Assembly (NCBI RefSeq): GCF_003182135.1
Contig: NZ_QGTL01000010.1
Location: 124,001-188,000 of the forward strand
Length of the DNA: 64,000 nucleotides
Source: Nocardia neocaledoniensis
GTDB taxonomy: Bacteria > Actinomycetota > Actinomycetes > Mycobacteriales > Mycobacteriaceae
Reading direction: 5' to 3'
This document shows, in pieces, positions 36,158 through 44,652 of this stretch (the first letter of the stretch is position 1; each line of letters begins with the position of its first letter). Under the pieces are notes generated by a model that saw nothing but the letters and a program-made list of their open reading frames with translations, was not told the origin of the DNA and ran no database searches. Position numbers and translations under genes: made by a program.

Positions 36158-37491
36158 TCAGCGCCGTCCTGCCCCGCCCCTATCAGAACTACGTCTACGC
36201 CTACCCGCACAAAACGGCCTATCGTCCGCTGCCGGAGCGGCCCGCGCTGTCGCGGGTGTGGGCGGGGGAACCCCGGTCGGCGCTGTCGCTGTATCTGCAC
36301 ATCCCGTTCTGCGAGGTGCGCTGCGGCTTCTGCAATCTGTTCACCCGGGTCGGCGCGCCCGACGAGCTCACCACCCGCTATCTCGACGCCCTCACCCGCC
36401 AGGCCGGCGCGGTCCGTGACGGGCTCGGCGACGCCGAACCCGTCCGCTTCGCCACCGCGGCCTTCGGTGGTGGCACCCCCACCTACCTCGACGCCGATGA
36501 ACTCACCAGGCTCTGCGATATCGCCGAGAACGTGATGGGCGCGGATCTGCGCGCGATCCCGCTGTCGGTGGAGGCGTCGCCACCCACCGCGACCAGCGAC
36601 CGGCTCGCCGTCCTCGCCGAGCGCGGCGCGACCCGGTTGAGCCTGGGCGTGCAGAGCTTTGTCGAGGCCGAAGCCCGCGCCGCGGTGCGCCCGCAGCGCC
36701 GCGCCGACGTCGAGGCGGCGCTGGGCCGGATCCGCGCCACCGCGATCCCGGTCCTCAATATCGACCTCATCTACGGCATCGACGGGCAGACCGCCGCGAG
36801 CTGGCGGGTGTCCCTGGACGCGGCGCTGGCCTGGCGGCCCGAGGAAATCTACCTCTACCCGCTCTATGTGCGGCCACTGACCGGGCTGGCGCGGCACGCC
36901 GATCCCGCTGTCGCCGAACAGGAATGGGACAGCGAGCGGCTCGCCCGCTATGCCGAGGGCCGCGATCATCTGATGGCCAACGGCTACGAGCAGGTGTCGA
37001 TGCGGATGTTCCGGCGCGCCGACGCCCCACCGCAGGGCCCCGACGACTACGCCTGCCAGACCGACGGCATGATCGGCCTGGGGTGCGGTGCCCGCTCCTA
37101 CACCCGCACGCTGCACTACTCCTTCGACTACGCCGTCGACATGCGCGCGGTCCGCGGCATCATCGACACCTACGTCGCGACCACCGATTTCGGTTCCGCG
37201 CTGCACGGCCGGGTGATCGACGGCGACGAAGCCGCCCGCAGGCACCTGCTGCAATCACTGCTCCAGGCCCAGGGGCTGGCGGTGGCCGACTACCGCACAC
37301 GCTTCGGCACCGACCCGTGGGACGACTTCGGCCCCGAACTGCACGCCCTCGCCGACCGCGGCTGGCTCGCCGACACCGACGCGGAGACACTGCGCCTGTC
37401 GGAGCGGGGACTGGCCTACTCCGACGCGATCGGCCCCGACTTCTTCTCCCCCGCCGTGCGCGCCGCCATGGCCGCCTACGAGCTGCGGTGA
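36154..37491 (+). CDS. STM4012 family radical SAM protein (HemW/HemN-like)
   Basis: 445 aa. The radical SAM cluster is C53-x3-C57-x2-C60 ('HIPFCEVRCGFCN'), followed by 'FGGGTPTYLDADELTRLC', 'LSVEASPPT', 'RLSLGVQSF' and 'NIDLIYGIDGQT', all as in HemN/HemW. The residue two after the third Cys is not Cys, so the extra HemN cysteine is missing. The C-terminal domain ('LLQSLLQAQGLAVADYRTRF') is the HemW-type winged region. It probably performs a radical step on an unknown substrate and not coproporphyrinogen oxidation. Start overlaps STM4013 (ATGA). Confidence 0.9.
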   Translation: MISAVLPRPYQNYVYAYPHKTAYRPLPERPALSRVWAGEPRSALSLYLHIPFCEVRCGFCNLFTRVGAPDELTTRYLDALTRQAGAVRDGLGDAEPVRFATAAFGGGTPTYLDADELTRLCDIAENVMGADLRAIPLSVEASPPTATSDRLAVLAERGATRLSLGVQSFVEAEARAAVRPQRRADVEAALGRIRATAIPVLNIDLIYGIDGQTAASWRVSLDAALAWRPEEIYLYPLYVRPLTGLARHADPAVAEQEWDSERLARYAEGRDHLMANGYEQVSMRMFRRADAPPQGPDDYACQTDGMIGLGCGARSYTRTLHYSFDYAVDMRAVRGIIDTYVATTDFGSALHGRVIDGDEAARRHLLQSLLQAQGLAVADYRTRFGTDPWDDFGPELHALADRGWLADTDAETLRLSERGLAYSDAIGPDFFSPAVRAAMAAYELR

Positions 37492-37494
37492 GCC

Positions 37495-38394
37495 GTGGAC
37501 CTGACGATTCTCTACCGGGGACCGCTGGCCTCCTGCGACTACGACTGTCCGTACTGCCCGTTCGCCAAGCGCCGCGACTCCACCGCGCAGCTGCGCGCGG
37601 ATCGTGCCGCGCTGCACCGGTTCACCGCGTGGGCGCTGGCCCAGCGCGGCGACCGGCTCTCCGTGTTGTTCACGCCGTGGGGCGAGGGGCTGGTGCGTTC
37701 CTGGTACCGCGACGCGCTGGTCGAGCTGTCGCGGCAGCCGCACATCGAGCGAGTCGCCATCCAGACCAACCTGAGCGGGCGCATCGCGTGGACCGCCGAG
37801 GCCGACCCCGACACGCTCGCCCTGTGGTGCACCTACCACCCCGGTCAAACCCCGTATGCGCGGTTCCTCGACAAGACCCACCGGCTGGCCGGGGCAGGGA
37901 TCCGCTTCAGCGTCGGCATCGTCGGGCTCCCCGAACACCTCGAGCACGCCCGCAGGCTGCGCGCCGATCTGCCCGAGCACGTCTACCTGTGGGTGAACGC
38001 GGCCGAGGGCCACACCTACACCGACGAGGCCGCGGCCGAGTGGACCGCGATCGACGCGCTGTTCCCGTTCAGCCGTCACCCGCACCGTTCGGCCGGATCT
38101 CCCTGTCGCACAGGCTCTTCGGTCATCTCCGTGGACGGCGAGGGCACCGTCCGGCGCTGCCACTTCGTCCGCACACCGCTGGGCAACCTCTACGACGGGA
38201 CCTACCGCGCCGCGCTGACACCGCGCGCGTGTCCGCTGGGCGTCTGCGATTGCCACATCGGCTACGTCCACCTCGAGACGCTGCCGCTGTACGACGTGTT
38301 CGCCGGTGGCGTCCTCGAACGCATCCCCGCGACGGCTCAGCGGGCGACACCCAGCGACAGGGCCCCGAACGCCTTGGGCGCGCCGGCCAGGTAG
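37495..38394 (+). CDS. STM4011 family radical SAM protein
   Basis: 299 aa, GTG start 3 bp after the STM4012 stop. The cluster motif is C14-x3-C18-x2-C21 ('LASCDYDCPYCPFAK'), followed by 'FTPWGEGLVRSWY', 'AIQTNLSG' and 'LWCTYHPGQTPYARFLDKTH'. More cysteines occur late ('GSPCRTG', 'RRCHFVR', 'RACPLGVCDCHIGYVH'), enough for a second iron-sulfur cluster like SPASM or Twitch domains. It is the last gene of the operon; its last 58 bp overlap the convergent methyltransferase gene. Confidence 0.9.
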   Translation: MDLTILYRGPLASCDYDCPYCPFAKRRDSTAQLRADRAALHRFTAWALAQRGDRLSVLFTPWGEGLVRSWYRDALVELSRQPHIERVAIQTNLSGRIAWTAEADPDTLALWCTYHPGQTPYARFLDKTHRLAGAGIRFSVGIVGLPEHLEHARRLRADLPEHVYLWVNAAEGHTYTDEAAAEWTAIDALFPFSRHPHRSAGSPCRTGSSVISVDGEGTVRRCHFVRTPLGNLYDGTYRAALTPRACPLGVCDCHIGYVHLETLPLYDVFAGGVLERIPATAQRATPSDRAPNALGAPAR

Positions 38395-38948
38395 AACCGG
38401 TCGAGTTCGACGGTCTCGAAACCCGCGCCGCTGATCAGCGCCGGGATGTCACGGTCGAGGTGGCAGCCGCCGGCGATACGCTTTTGGATCGGATTCAGCC
38501 GGTGCTGCCAGGTCCGCACCGAGGCGTCGGGGGCCAGTCCGTGCTCCACGAAGTGCAGTGTGCCGCCCGGTTTCAGCACCCGGCGGATCTCGGCCAGCGC
38601 GGCCGCCACGTCGGGGATGGTGCAGAGCGTGAACGTCGACAGGGCGGTGTCGAAGGTGCCGTCCCCGAACGGCAGCGACTGCCCGTCCAGCCCGGCACGT
38701 TCGATCGGAACCGTGCTTGCCGCAATCCTTTTCGCGCCGATCTTCCAGGCGACGTCGGCGGGTTCGACACCGCTGACCCGCTCGACCTCGGCCGGATAGA
38801 AGCCGACGTTGTTCCCCGACCCGAATCCCACCTCGACGACGGCGCCGTGCAGCCCGGCGCAGGCGCGCCTGCGCAGCGTGTCGTTCGCGGCGACGCCGCA
38901 CACCTTGTCGGTGAGGTGGGGCAGGATCCGGTCGGTGTAGAAGCCCAT
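38337..38948 (-). CDS. class I SAM-dependent methyltransferase
   Basis: 203 aa. The SAM-binding glycine motif is 'VVEVGFGSGNNVGFYP' (about 38-53). The acidic post-I residue is in 'SGVEPAD', and motif II/III is 'TFDTALSTFTLCTIPD' followed by 'EIRRVLKPGGTLHFVEHGL'. It resembles UbiE/Mb3374-type enzymes that methylate small or lipid substrates. The ATG at 38948 follows GAGGG. The 3' end overlaps the STM4011 gene on the other strand, so they are unlikely to be highly transcribed at once. Confidence 0.85.
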   Translation of the reverse strand: MGFYTDRILPHLTDKVCGVAANDTLRRRACAGLHGAVVEVGFGSGNNVGFYPAEVERVSGVEPADVAWKIGAKRIAASTVPIERAGLDGQSLPFGDGTFDTALSTFTLCTIPDVAAALAEIRRVLKPGGTLHFVEHGLAPDASVRTWQHRLNPIQKRIAGGCHLDRDIPALISGAGFETVELDRFYLAGAPKAFGALSLGVAR

Positions 38949-38994
38949 CCCTCGATCATGCCCCTGTGGACGCGCGCGTGCGGCGGGAATACGA

Positions 38995-39032
38995 CGGTGG
39001 GCGCCGACCCCGTTCGGAATCGGCGCCCACCG
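38995..39032 (-). terminator. hairpin terminator after the LGFP gene
   Basis: 13-bp perfect GC-rich arms (38995-39007 with 39020-39032) with a 12-nt loop, 16 bp past the LGFP stop on the minus strand. Confidence 0.6.
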
Positions 39033-39048
39033 GGGCAGCACGGCGGGA

Positions 39049-39387
39049 TCAGGCGTTGATCGTCACCGCGTCGTCGGCGATCGAGTAGCTGATCGACCCG
39101 TTCTCGAAGTGGCTGATCTTGCCGCCCTCGATGTCCTGCTCGTCGGAGGTCGGGTAGCCCAGACGGCCACCCGCGCCGCCCTCGGCCTCCCAGGCCTGAC
39201 GGATCGCGCCGTACACGGTCTTGGCACCGGTCGGGAGCTTGAAGTAGATGACGCCGCCGGTGAACTCCTGGTACTTGCCCCCGTTCGGGGCGTCCAGCTC
39301 ATCCGAGGTCGGCTGTCCCAGCGGGCTCGACGCGCCACCGGCTTCGTTGTAGTGGTCGCCGATTGCTCCGTTGACTTCGAATGCCAT
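39049..39387 (-). CDS. LGFP-repeat protein without signal peptide
   Basis: 112 aa made almost wholly of two LGFP-type repeats: 'GAIGDHYNEAGGASSPLG' then 'PTSDE', and 'AIRQAWEAEGGAGGRLGYP' then 'TSDEQ', each followed by a 'F..G.I.' beta unit. LGFP domains are common in cell-wall-associated proteins of mycolic-acid bacteria. This one has no Sec signal or membrane segment at its N terminus (MAFEVNGAIG). The ATG at 39387 is preferred; a TTG three codons upstream is possible. A hairpin terminator follows. Confidence 0.75.
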   Translation of the reverse strand: MAFEVNGAIGDHYNEAGGASSPLGQPTSDELDAPNGGKYQEFTGGVIYFKLPTGAKTVYGAIRQAWEAEGGAGGRLGYPTSDEQDIEGGKISHFENGSISYSIADDAVTINA

Positions 39388-39532
39388 TTCCAGCAATTCC
39401 TTTCACACAGATAACGATGGGCAAAGCAGCGGCGAAGTTACCGCAGGTTTGCTCGGCTCGGGCGACGACGCGCGGGCCGACATCACATCGCCAAATTCCG
39501 TACATCCGTGCGTGGGCGGGCATTCAGGCAGG

Positions 39533-39570
39533 CGCCGCCGGGGTGACAGCGCGCGGTCACCCCGGCGGCG
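39533..39570 (-). terminator. hairpin terminator after the phosphoesterase gene
   Basis: 15-bp perfect arms (39533-39547 with 39556-39570) and an 8-nt loop, 6 bp past the stop of the minus-strand metallophosphoesterase gene. Confidence 0.65.
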
Positions 39571-39576
39571 GAGCGG

Positions 39577-40662
39577 TCAGGCCAGGCGGCGGTCGAAGAC
39601 CTGGGTGCCCAAGCTGGTGGCGGGGTCGACGGTGACCGCGCGCAGGCGCACACTCTCCGGCGTGAGGTCCATGACCATGAAGCCCAGTTCGTGCTGGGTT
39701 TCGTAGAGCGCGGCGTGCGCGCCCGTGCGCGGCTCGGCCCCGGCGGTCTTGCCCGCGGCGCCGGAGACGATCTGGCGGGTGCCCTTCGACGACGCGGTCG
39801 GTTCGAGCACCTGCAGCGTGTGGTCGTGGCCGGACAGCAGCAACGACACCTTGCCCAGCACGTGCTCTTCGAAGAAGCGTTTGGCGTGCACGCCGTTGAG
39901 CGGTTCGATGGGCAGGCCTTCGTAGTTGCCCGCGTCGCCGTGCGGGCCGTTGCTCAGGTAGGGGTGGTGGGTGCAGGCGATCTTCCACGGCGCCGTCGAT
40001 TCGGCCAGCGCGGTGTCGAGCCAGGCCCGCTGCTCGTTCATGTAGGGGCCGTCGACGGCCCAGTACGGATCGAGCAGCGGCGGAATGTAGGCCGCGAGCG
40101 GGTTGACGTCGAGGACGAAGAACTCGACCACCGGATTCTGCTCGGGCACCCGCACCGAGTAGTAGCGGCTGGGCATCCACCAGCGGGCCGAACGGGCGTG
40201 GTACTCGACCTCGTGGTTGCCGCGCGCGAGCCACCCGCCGTCACCGGGGAACACCCCGGAGGTGTCGTGGTTGCCGAGCACCATCGCCCACGGAAAGTCC
40301 AGTCCCGCATTGGGATCCTCGAACTTCGCGGCGAACTGGGCGTCGTCGGGACCGTTGGGCCCCGACTCGTAGATGTTGTCGCCGAGGCCGACCGCCATCG
40401 CGAACGGCTCGCGCGCGTGGAAGGCGCGCGCGGCGTCGGCCACGGCCCACTGGGTGCGGGTGCCGGTCCCCGCGTCGCCGGTGAGCAGAATCCGCGCCGA
40501 GCGCCCGGTGCGGGGCGGGGCGAACTTCTCGACCTCGGCGGGCACCGCCTGCGCGGGCGTGAGACCGACGAGAGTCAGGCCGGCGACGACGCCGGCCGCA
40601 CCGGCCAGCACGTCCCTGCGTCCGATGCCGGTGGGACGCGGATCCGGGGTGGAATGCGACAC
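39577..40662 (-). CDS. secreted metallophosphoesterase (purple-acid-phosphatase-like)
   Basis: 361 aa. A Tat signal peptide is present ('GIGRRDVLAGAAGVVAGLTL' with a twin Arg), ending near 'AQA'. The calcineurin-type metal motifs follow: 'LLTGDAGTG', 'GLGDNIYESG', 'VLGNHDTSG', 'THHPYLSNG' and 'SGHDHTLQ'. It should hydrolyse phosphoesters outside the membrane with a two-metal centre. The chosen start is the GTG at 40662 with AAGGTGAG 7 nt upstream; another GTG at 40674 is possible. Confidence 0.85.
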   Translation of the reverse strand: MSHSTPDPRPTGIGRRDVLAGAAGVVAGLTLVGLTPAQAVPAEVEKFAPPRTGRSARILLTGDAGTGTRTQWAVADAARAFHAREPFAMAVGLGDNIYESGPNGPDDAQFAAKFEDPNAGLDFPWAMVLGNHDTSGVFPGDGGWLARGNHEVEYHARSARWWMPSRYYSVRVPEQNPVVEFFVLDVNPLAAYIPPLLDPYWAVDGPYMNEQRAWLDTALAESTAPWKIACTHHPYLSNGPHGDAGNYEGLPIEPLNGVHAKRFFEEHVLGKVSLLLSGHDHTLQVLEPTASSKGTRQIVSGAAGKTAGAEPRTGAHAALYETQHELGFMVMDLTPESVRLRAVTVDPATSLGTQVFDRRLA

Positions 40663-40699
40663 GTGGATGCTCACCTTCTGGTCAGGGGTCGGGGGAAAC

Positions 40700-41926
40700 C
40701 TACACCGCGCACATCGATTGGATGACGCCACGCACGATCGGGGCGCCGTAATCGGTCGGTGCGAACGCCAGTTTCTGCGCGATCGTCAGCGGGGTGAGCA
40801 CGGTGTCGGCCACACCGGCGAACCCGGCGACCGAGGTGCCCGCCGAGAACAGCAGGCTGGTGACGTCGAGGGTCAGGGTGGCCAGGTCGAAGGCGTTTTC
40901 CACTTCCACCTGGGCCAGCGGCACGGTGTCGAGCGCGCGGCCCTCGGCCAGGTCGGCGCCGAGGTTGGCCAGGAAGGTCACCGGGCCCATGTCGAGCGCT
41001 TCGACCAGCGGGCCGAGTTCGTCGGAGCGCCGCATCAGCACCACCTTGGCGACCCGGTTGGCGGCCAGGAACACCTGCAGGTCGTCGGCGGCCTGGTGCA
41101 TGGCGGCCTTGTCGAGGGGCACGACGCCGCTGTCGAGGTGGGCGCGGGAGCGTTCGACCACGGCGGCCAGGGTCAGGTCCGCGATCGGGGTGCAGGTGCC
41201 GTCGGCGTTCCGCACCGTCGTGGCCAGATCGCGGATCGGCTGCGGCACCTGGATCGGCGCGGTGGTGTCGGGTCCCAGTTCCAGGCGCGGATAGGCGTTC
41301 GGGGCGACGCAGCCCGCCTCGATCGAGTTCTGTACCGCGCGGGCCAGCGCCTTGGTGCCGCTGAAGGCCGCTCCGACAATCGGTTTCAGGAAGAACCCGA
41401 CCGTGGGCACCATGCCGGCGGCGAGCTTGGCCGGGATCTTCACGATCCCGGTGGCCAGGATGAACACCTCGATCGCGTCGTTGACGGTCAAGTGCGAGAC
41501 CGACATCGTCTGCTCGATCCGTCCGGTGCGGACGGCGTCGAGCCCGTTGACGAGGTAGGTGACGATCGGGTCGTCCAGCTCGGCCGGGCGGGTGCCGACC
41601 TGTTCCGGCCGGACCGGCAGCGTGTCGCGATGGACACGCTGCGCGGCGATCGTGGCGCGGAAGTCGGCGACCCGCTGGTCGTAGGCGGCGAGCTGGTCCG
41701 GTCCGACCACGCCGCGCAGCACCGACGCCGCGGCGGTGACGATGTCGTCGAAGGTCGGGGCACCGGTCGCGCAGACAGCCGCCGTGTCGCTGATGGGGGT
41801 GGCGGCCAGGGTGTCCGCGGGCTCGGCGTGCGCGGCGCCGGGGGCGAGCAGCATCCCGGTGGCCAGGGTGATCGCGGTGAGGGATCCGACGCAGGGCGCG
41901 GTGAGGCGGGACAGTGGCTTGCGCAT
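40700..41926 (-). CDS. secreted protein of unknown function
   Basis: 408 aa. The Sec signal peptide is 'LTAITLATGMLLAPGAAHA', cut after residue 34. The mature protein is mainly helical with few cysteines ('AAVCATGAP', 'IEAGCVAPN', 'DGTCTPIA', 'QSMCAV'), which could form two disulfides. Hydrophobic helices near residues 145-185 and 345-380 may associate with membrane or lipid. No family is recognised. It lies upstream of the phosphoesterase gene in the same direction with a 37-bp gap, so both may be one transcript. Confidence 0.7.
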   Translation of the reverse strand: MRKPLSRLTAPCVGSLTAITLATGMLLAPGAAHAEPADTLAATPISDTAAVCATGAPTFDDIVTAAASVLRGVVGPDQLAAYDQRVADFRATIAAQRVHRDTLPVRPEQVGTRPAELDDPIVTYLVNGLDAVRTGRIEQTMSVSHLTVNDAIEVFILATGIVKIPAKLAAGMVPTVGFFLKPIVGAAFSGTKALARAVQNSIEAGCVAPNAYPRLELGPDTTAPIQVPQPIRDLATTVRNADGTCTPIADLTLAAVVERSRAHLDSGVVPLDKAAMHQAADDLQVFLAANRVAKVVLMRRSDELGPLVEALDMGPVTFLANLGADLAEGRALDTVPLAQVEVENAFDLATLTLDVTSLLFSAGTSVAGFAGVADTVLTPLTIAQKLAFAPTDYGAPIVRGVIQSMCAV

Positions 41927-42015
41927 GCGCGGTCATCTCTCGGTCGAGGGAACGTGTGCGCACCGAAACCTAGGACCGCCCGGTTTCCGAAACAGTGCCA
42001 TTCACATGAACAGCC

Positions 42016-42028
42016 GACCAATTTGGTC
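42016..42028. promoter_or_regulatory. 13-bp palindrome GACCAATTTGGTC
   Basis: A perfect palindrome with 6-bp arms about a central T, 90 bp upstream of the secreted-protein start at 41926. It is AT-richer than its surroundings and could be an operator; no regulator gene is adjacent. Confidence 0.35.
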
Positions 42029-42051
42029 AAACGTTCAGTTCGAGGTCTGGG

Positions 42052-43530
42052 TCAGGTGGTGGCCGGGGGCTTTTCGACACCGGTCTGGCCGTGCATGTCC
42101 TCGAGGGACATGCCTTTGGTCTCGGGGACGAACCGGGAGACGAACAACAGCGACAGCAGCGCGAAGGCCGCGTACATGCCGTAGGCGAAGCCCAGGGAGA
42201 AGGTCTTCAGGCTCGGGAAGGTGACGGTGATGGCCCAGTTGGCCGCCCACTGGCCCGCCGCGGCCAGCGACAGCGCCGCACCGCGCAGCCGGTTCGGGAA
42301 CATCTCCCCCAGCAGCACCCACACCACCGGGCCCCAGCTCATGCCGAAGAAGATCACGAACAGGTTCGCCGCCACCAGCGCGATCGGGCCGCTGGCGCCG
42401 GTCAGTTGCGGCTGCAGCTCGCCCTCGGCGTCGGGGACCTGGGTGGCGCCGCCGAAGCAGATCGCCATCGTGGCCAGGGTGATCGTCATGCCGATCGAGC
42501 CGATCAGCAGCAGCGGCCTGCGCCCGATCCGGTCGATCAGCAGGATCGCCACGATCGTGGTCGCGATGTTGACCACCGAGGTGAACACGCTGATCTGGAA
42601 CGACTGCGACTCCTCGAAACCGACGGCCTCCCACAGGATGTTCGAGTAGTAGAAGATGACGTTGATGCCGACGGCCTGCTGGAAGATCGACAGGAACAAC
42701 CCCACCCAGACGATCGGGTAGATCCCGCCGGCCGGGCGCCGCAGATCCTTCCACGACGGCTTCTCCTCGCCTTCGAGGCTCTCCTGGATGCGGCCGATCG
42801 TCAGCGCGAGGTTCTTCTCGCCGAACAGCATCGTCAGCACCCGCCGCGCCTCGGGGATCTGCTGCGAGGCCACCAGATAGCGCGGCGATTCCGGGATGGT
42901 CGAGGCCAGCACGCCGTAGACCAGGGCGGGGATCATCATCGACAGGAACATGAAACGCCATGCCTCGAGCCCGAACCACAGCACTTCGCCCGCGCCACCG
43001 GCGATCTCGGCGAGCACGTAATCCACGAGCAGGGCCAGGAAGATGCCCAGTACGATCGCGAGCTGCTGCAGGGAACCGAGGCGCCCGCGGATCCGCGCCG
43101 GTGAGGTCTCGGCGATGTAGGCCGGGGCGATCACCGAAGCGATGCCGACGCCGAGACCGCCCACGACGCGCCCGAGCACCAGGACCCACACGTCGGGGGC
43201 GAAGCCGGTGACCACCGCGCTGAGGAAGAACAGCGCCGCGGCGATCTTCATGACCTTGATCCGGCCGATCCGGTCGGCGATGCGGCCCGCCGTCATCGCG
43301 CCCGCCGCGGCGCCGAGCAGTGCCGAGGCGACCGCGAAACCGAGAACCGCGTCGTCGACACCGAATTCGGACTGGATCGCCGCGACCGCGCCGTTGATCA
43401 CGGCGCTGTCGAAGCCGAACAGCAACCCGCCCAGTGCCGCGACCGCGGCGATCCGGACGACCGGACCGTTGGCGTCGGAGTCGTCGTCGGGCAGCGCGCT
43501 CCGGTCGGTGGTAGAGCCTCCGTCGTGCAT
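42052..43530 (-). CDS. sugar porter family MFS transporter
   Basis: 492 aa with twelve membrane segments. Sugar-porter signatures are present: 'FGFDSAVINGAVAAIQSEF' in segment 1, 'RIADRIGRIKVM' and 'IDRIGRRPLLLIG' loops, 'PESPRYLV', the 'QQAVGINVIFYYSNILW' segment 7 motif, and the C-terminal 'VPETKGMSLEDM'. It should import a hexose or polyol by proton symport. It appears monocistronic. The MFS gene ends 125 bp before the secreted-protein start. Confidence 0.93.
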   Translation of the reverse strand: MHDGGSTTDRSALPDDDSDANGPVVRIAAVAALGGLLFGFDSAVINGAVAAIQSEFGVDDAVLGFAVASALLGAAAGAMTAGRIADRIGRIKVMKIAAALFFLSAVVTGFAPDVWVLVLGRVVGGLGVGIASVIAPAYIAETSPARIRGRLGSLQQLAIVLGIFLALLVDYVLAEIAGGAGEVLWFGLEAWRFMFLSMMIPALVYGVLASTIPESPRYLVASQQIPEARRVLTMLFGEKNLALTIGRIQESLEGEEKPSWKDLRRPAGGIYPIVWVGLFLSIFQQAVGINVIFYYSNILWEAVGFEESQSFQISVFTSVVNIATTIVAILLIDRIGRRPLLLIGSIGMTITLATMAICFGGATQVPDAEGELQPQLTGASGPIALVAANLFVIFFGMSWGPVVWVLLGEMFPNRLRGAALSLAAAGQWAANWAITVTFPSLKTFSLGFAYGMYAAFALLSLLFVSRFVPETKGMSLEDMHGQTGVEKPPATT

Positions 43531-43698
43531 CGACTTCGTCCTCTCCGCGGCGTGGCGAGGCGGCCACGCGTCTCGCTGTGTGGGTCAGGTCGCAGTATGC
43601 CCCGCGCCGACCTCCGGAGACGGTGAGGACACGCGTGACCGGTCAGGTGCGGTGGCGACCGCACACCGGGAATTCACCTCGGTGACACAGCGCTCCTC

Positions 43699-43704
43699 TA
43701 GCGT
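43699..43704 (+). promoter_or_regulatory. -10 element, leaderless promoter of ppk2
   Basis: TAGCGT lies 7 nt before the ATG at 43712, so transcription is expected to start at or next to the start codon. No ribosome site is visible. Confidence 0.45.
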
Positions 43705-43711
43705 CCCGGGG

Positions 43712-44647
43712 ATGACCGATGTCGAGACCCGCCCGCTGCCTCGCGATCTCAGCGAGATCGCCGACCTCGCCACCGCGGTGGACCTGGCCGACACCGCCGC
43801 GTTCTCCGTCGACGACACCGACGACGACGATCCGCTGCTGCTGACCGAGCCCGGCGGGCGCGTCGTGGACACCTGGCGCGAGGGCTATCCCTACGACGAG
43901 CGCCTCGCGCGCGCCGAGTACGAGATGGACAAGCGGCTGCTGCAGATCGAATTGCTGAAGCTGCAGAACTGGACCAAGGCCACCGGGCGCCGCATCGTCA
44001 TCGTGTTCGAGGGCCGTGACGCCGCGGGCAAGGGCGGCACCATCAAACGGTTCATGGAGCATCTGAATCCGCGTGGCGCGCGGGTGGTGGCGCTGGAGAA
44101 GCCCTCGGCCAGGGAGTCCACGCAGTGGTATTTCCAGCGCTATGTCGAGCATCTGCCCGCGGCGGGCGAGCTCGTGCTGTTCGACCGGTCCTGGTACAAC
44201 CGCGCCGGGGTGGAGCGGGTGATGGGATTCTGCACGCCCGAACAGCATCGGCGTTTCCTCGCCCAGGCGCCGCTGTTCGAGCGGATGCTCGTCGACGACG
44301 GCATCGATCTGGTGAAGTTCTGGTTCTCGGTGTCGCCGCTGGAACAGCGCACCCGTTTCGCGATCCGCCAGGTCGACCCGGTGCGGCACTGGAAGCTCTC
44401 GCCGATGGATCTGGCCTCACTCGACAAGTGGGATCAGTACACCGCGGCCAAGGAGGAGAACTTCGCGCACACCGACACCGATCACGCGCCGTGGATCGTG
44501 GTCAAGAGCAACGACAAGAAGCGCGCGCGGCTCAACGCGATGCGCTACGTGCTCAACCGGTTCGAGTACGAGAACAAGGACCACGAGATCGTCGGCACCG
44601 CGGACCCGCTGATCGTGGGCCGCGGGCGCGACGTTCTCGGTTCCTGA
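43712..44647 (+). CDS. ppk2: polyphosphate kinase 2
   Basis: 311 aa. PPK2 enzymes transfer phosphate between polyphosphate and nucleotides. Landmarks are Walker A 'FEGRDAAGKGGTIKRFMEHL', the lid region 'NPRGARVVALEKPS', Walker B 'LVLFDRSWYNRAGVERVMGF' and 'WIVVKSNDKKRARLNAMRYV'. About 50 acidic residues precede the core ('ADLATAVDLADTAAFSVDDT'). The single-domain size and motifs fit class I PPK2. The gene is divergent from the sugar porter and seems to have a leaderless promoter. Confidence 0.93.
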   Translation: MTDVETRPLPRDLSEIADLATAVDLADTAAFSVDDTDDDDPLLLTEPGGRVVDTWREGYPYDERLARAEYEMDKRLLQIELLKLQNWTKATGRRIVIVFEGRDAAGKGGTIKRFMEHLNPRGARVVALEKPSARESTQWYFQRYVEHLPAAGELVLFDRSWYNRAGVERVMGFCTPEQHRRFLAQAPLFERMLVDDGIDLVKFWFSVSPLEQRTRFAIRQVDPVRHWKLSPMDLASLDKWDQYTAAKEENFAHTDTDHAPWIVVKSNDKKRARLNAMRYVLNRFEYENKDHEIVGTADPLIVGRGRDVLGS

Positions 44648-44652
44648 CCGGG

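Noticed and set aside
31736-38394. The DUF6745 and STM401x island as a defence system
   Set aside because: No nuclease, toxin, reverse transcriptase or nucleotide-cyclase domain is present; enzymatic content fits biosynthesis better.
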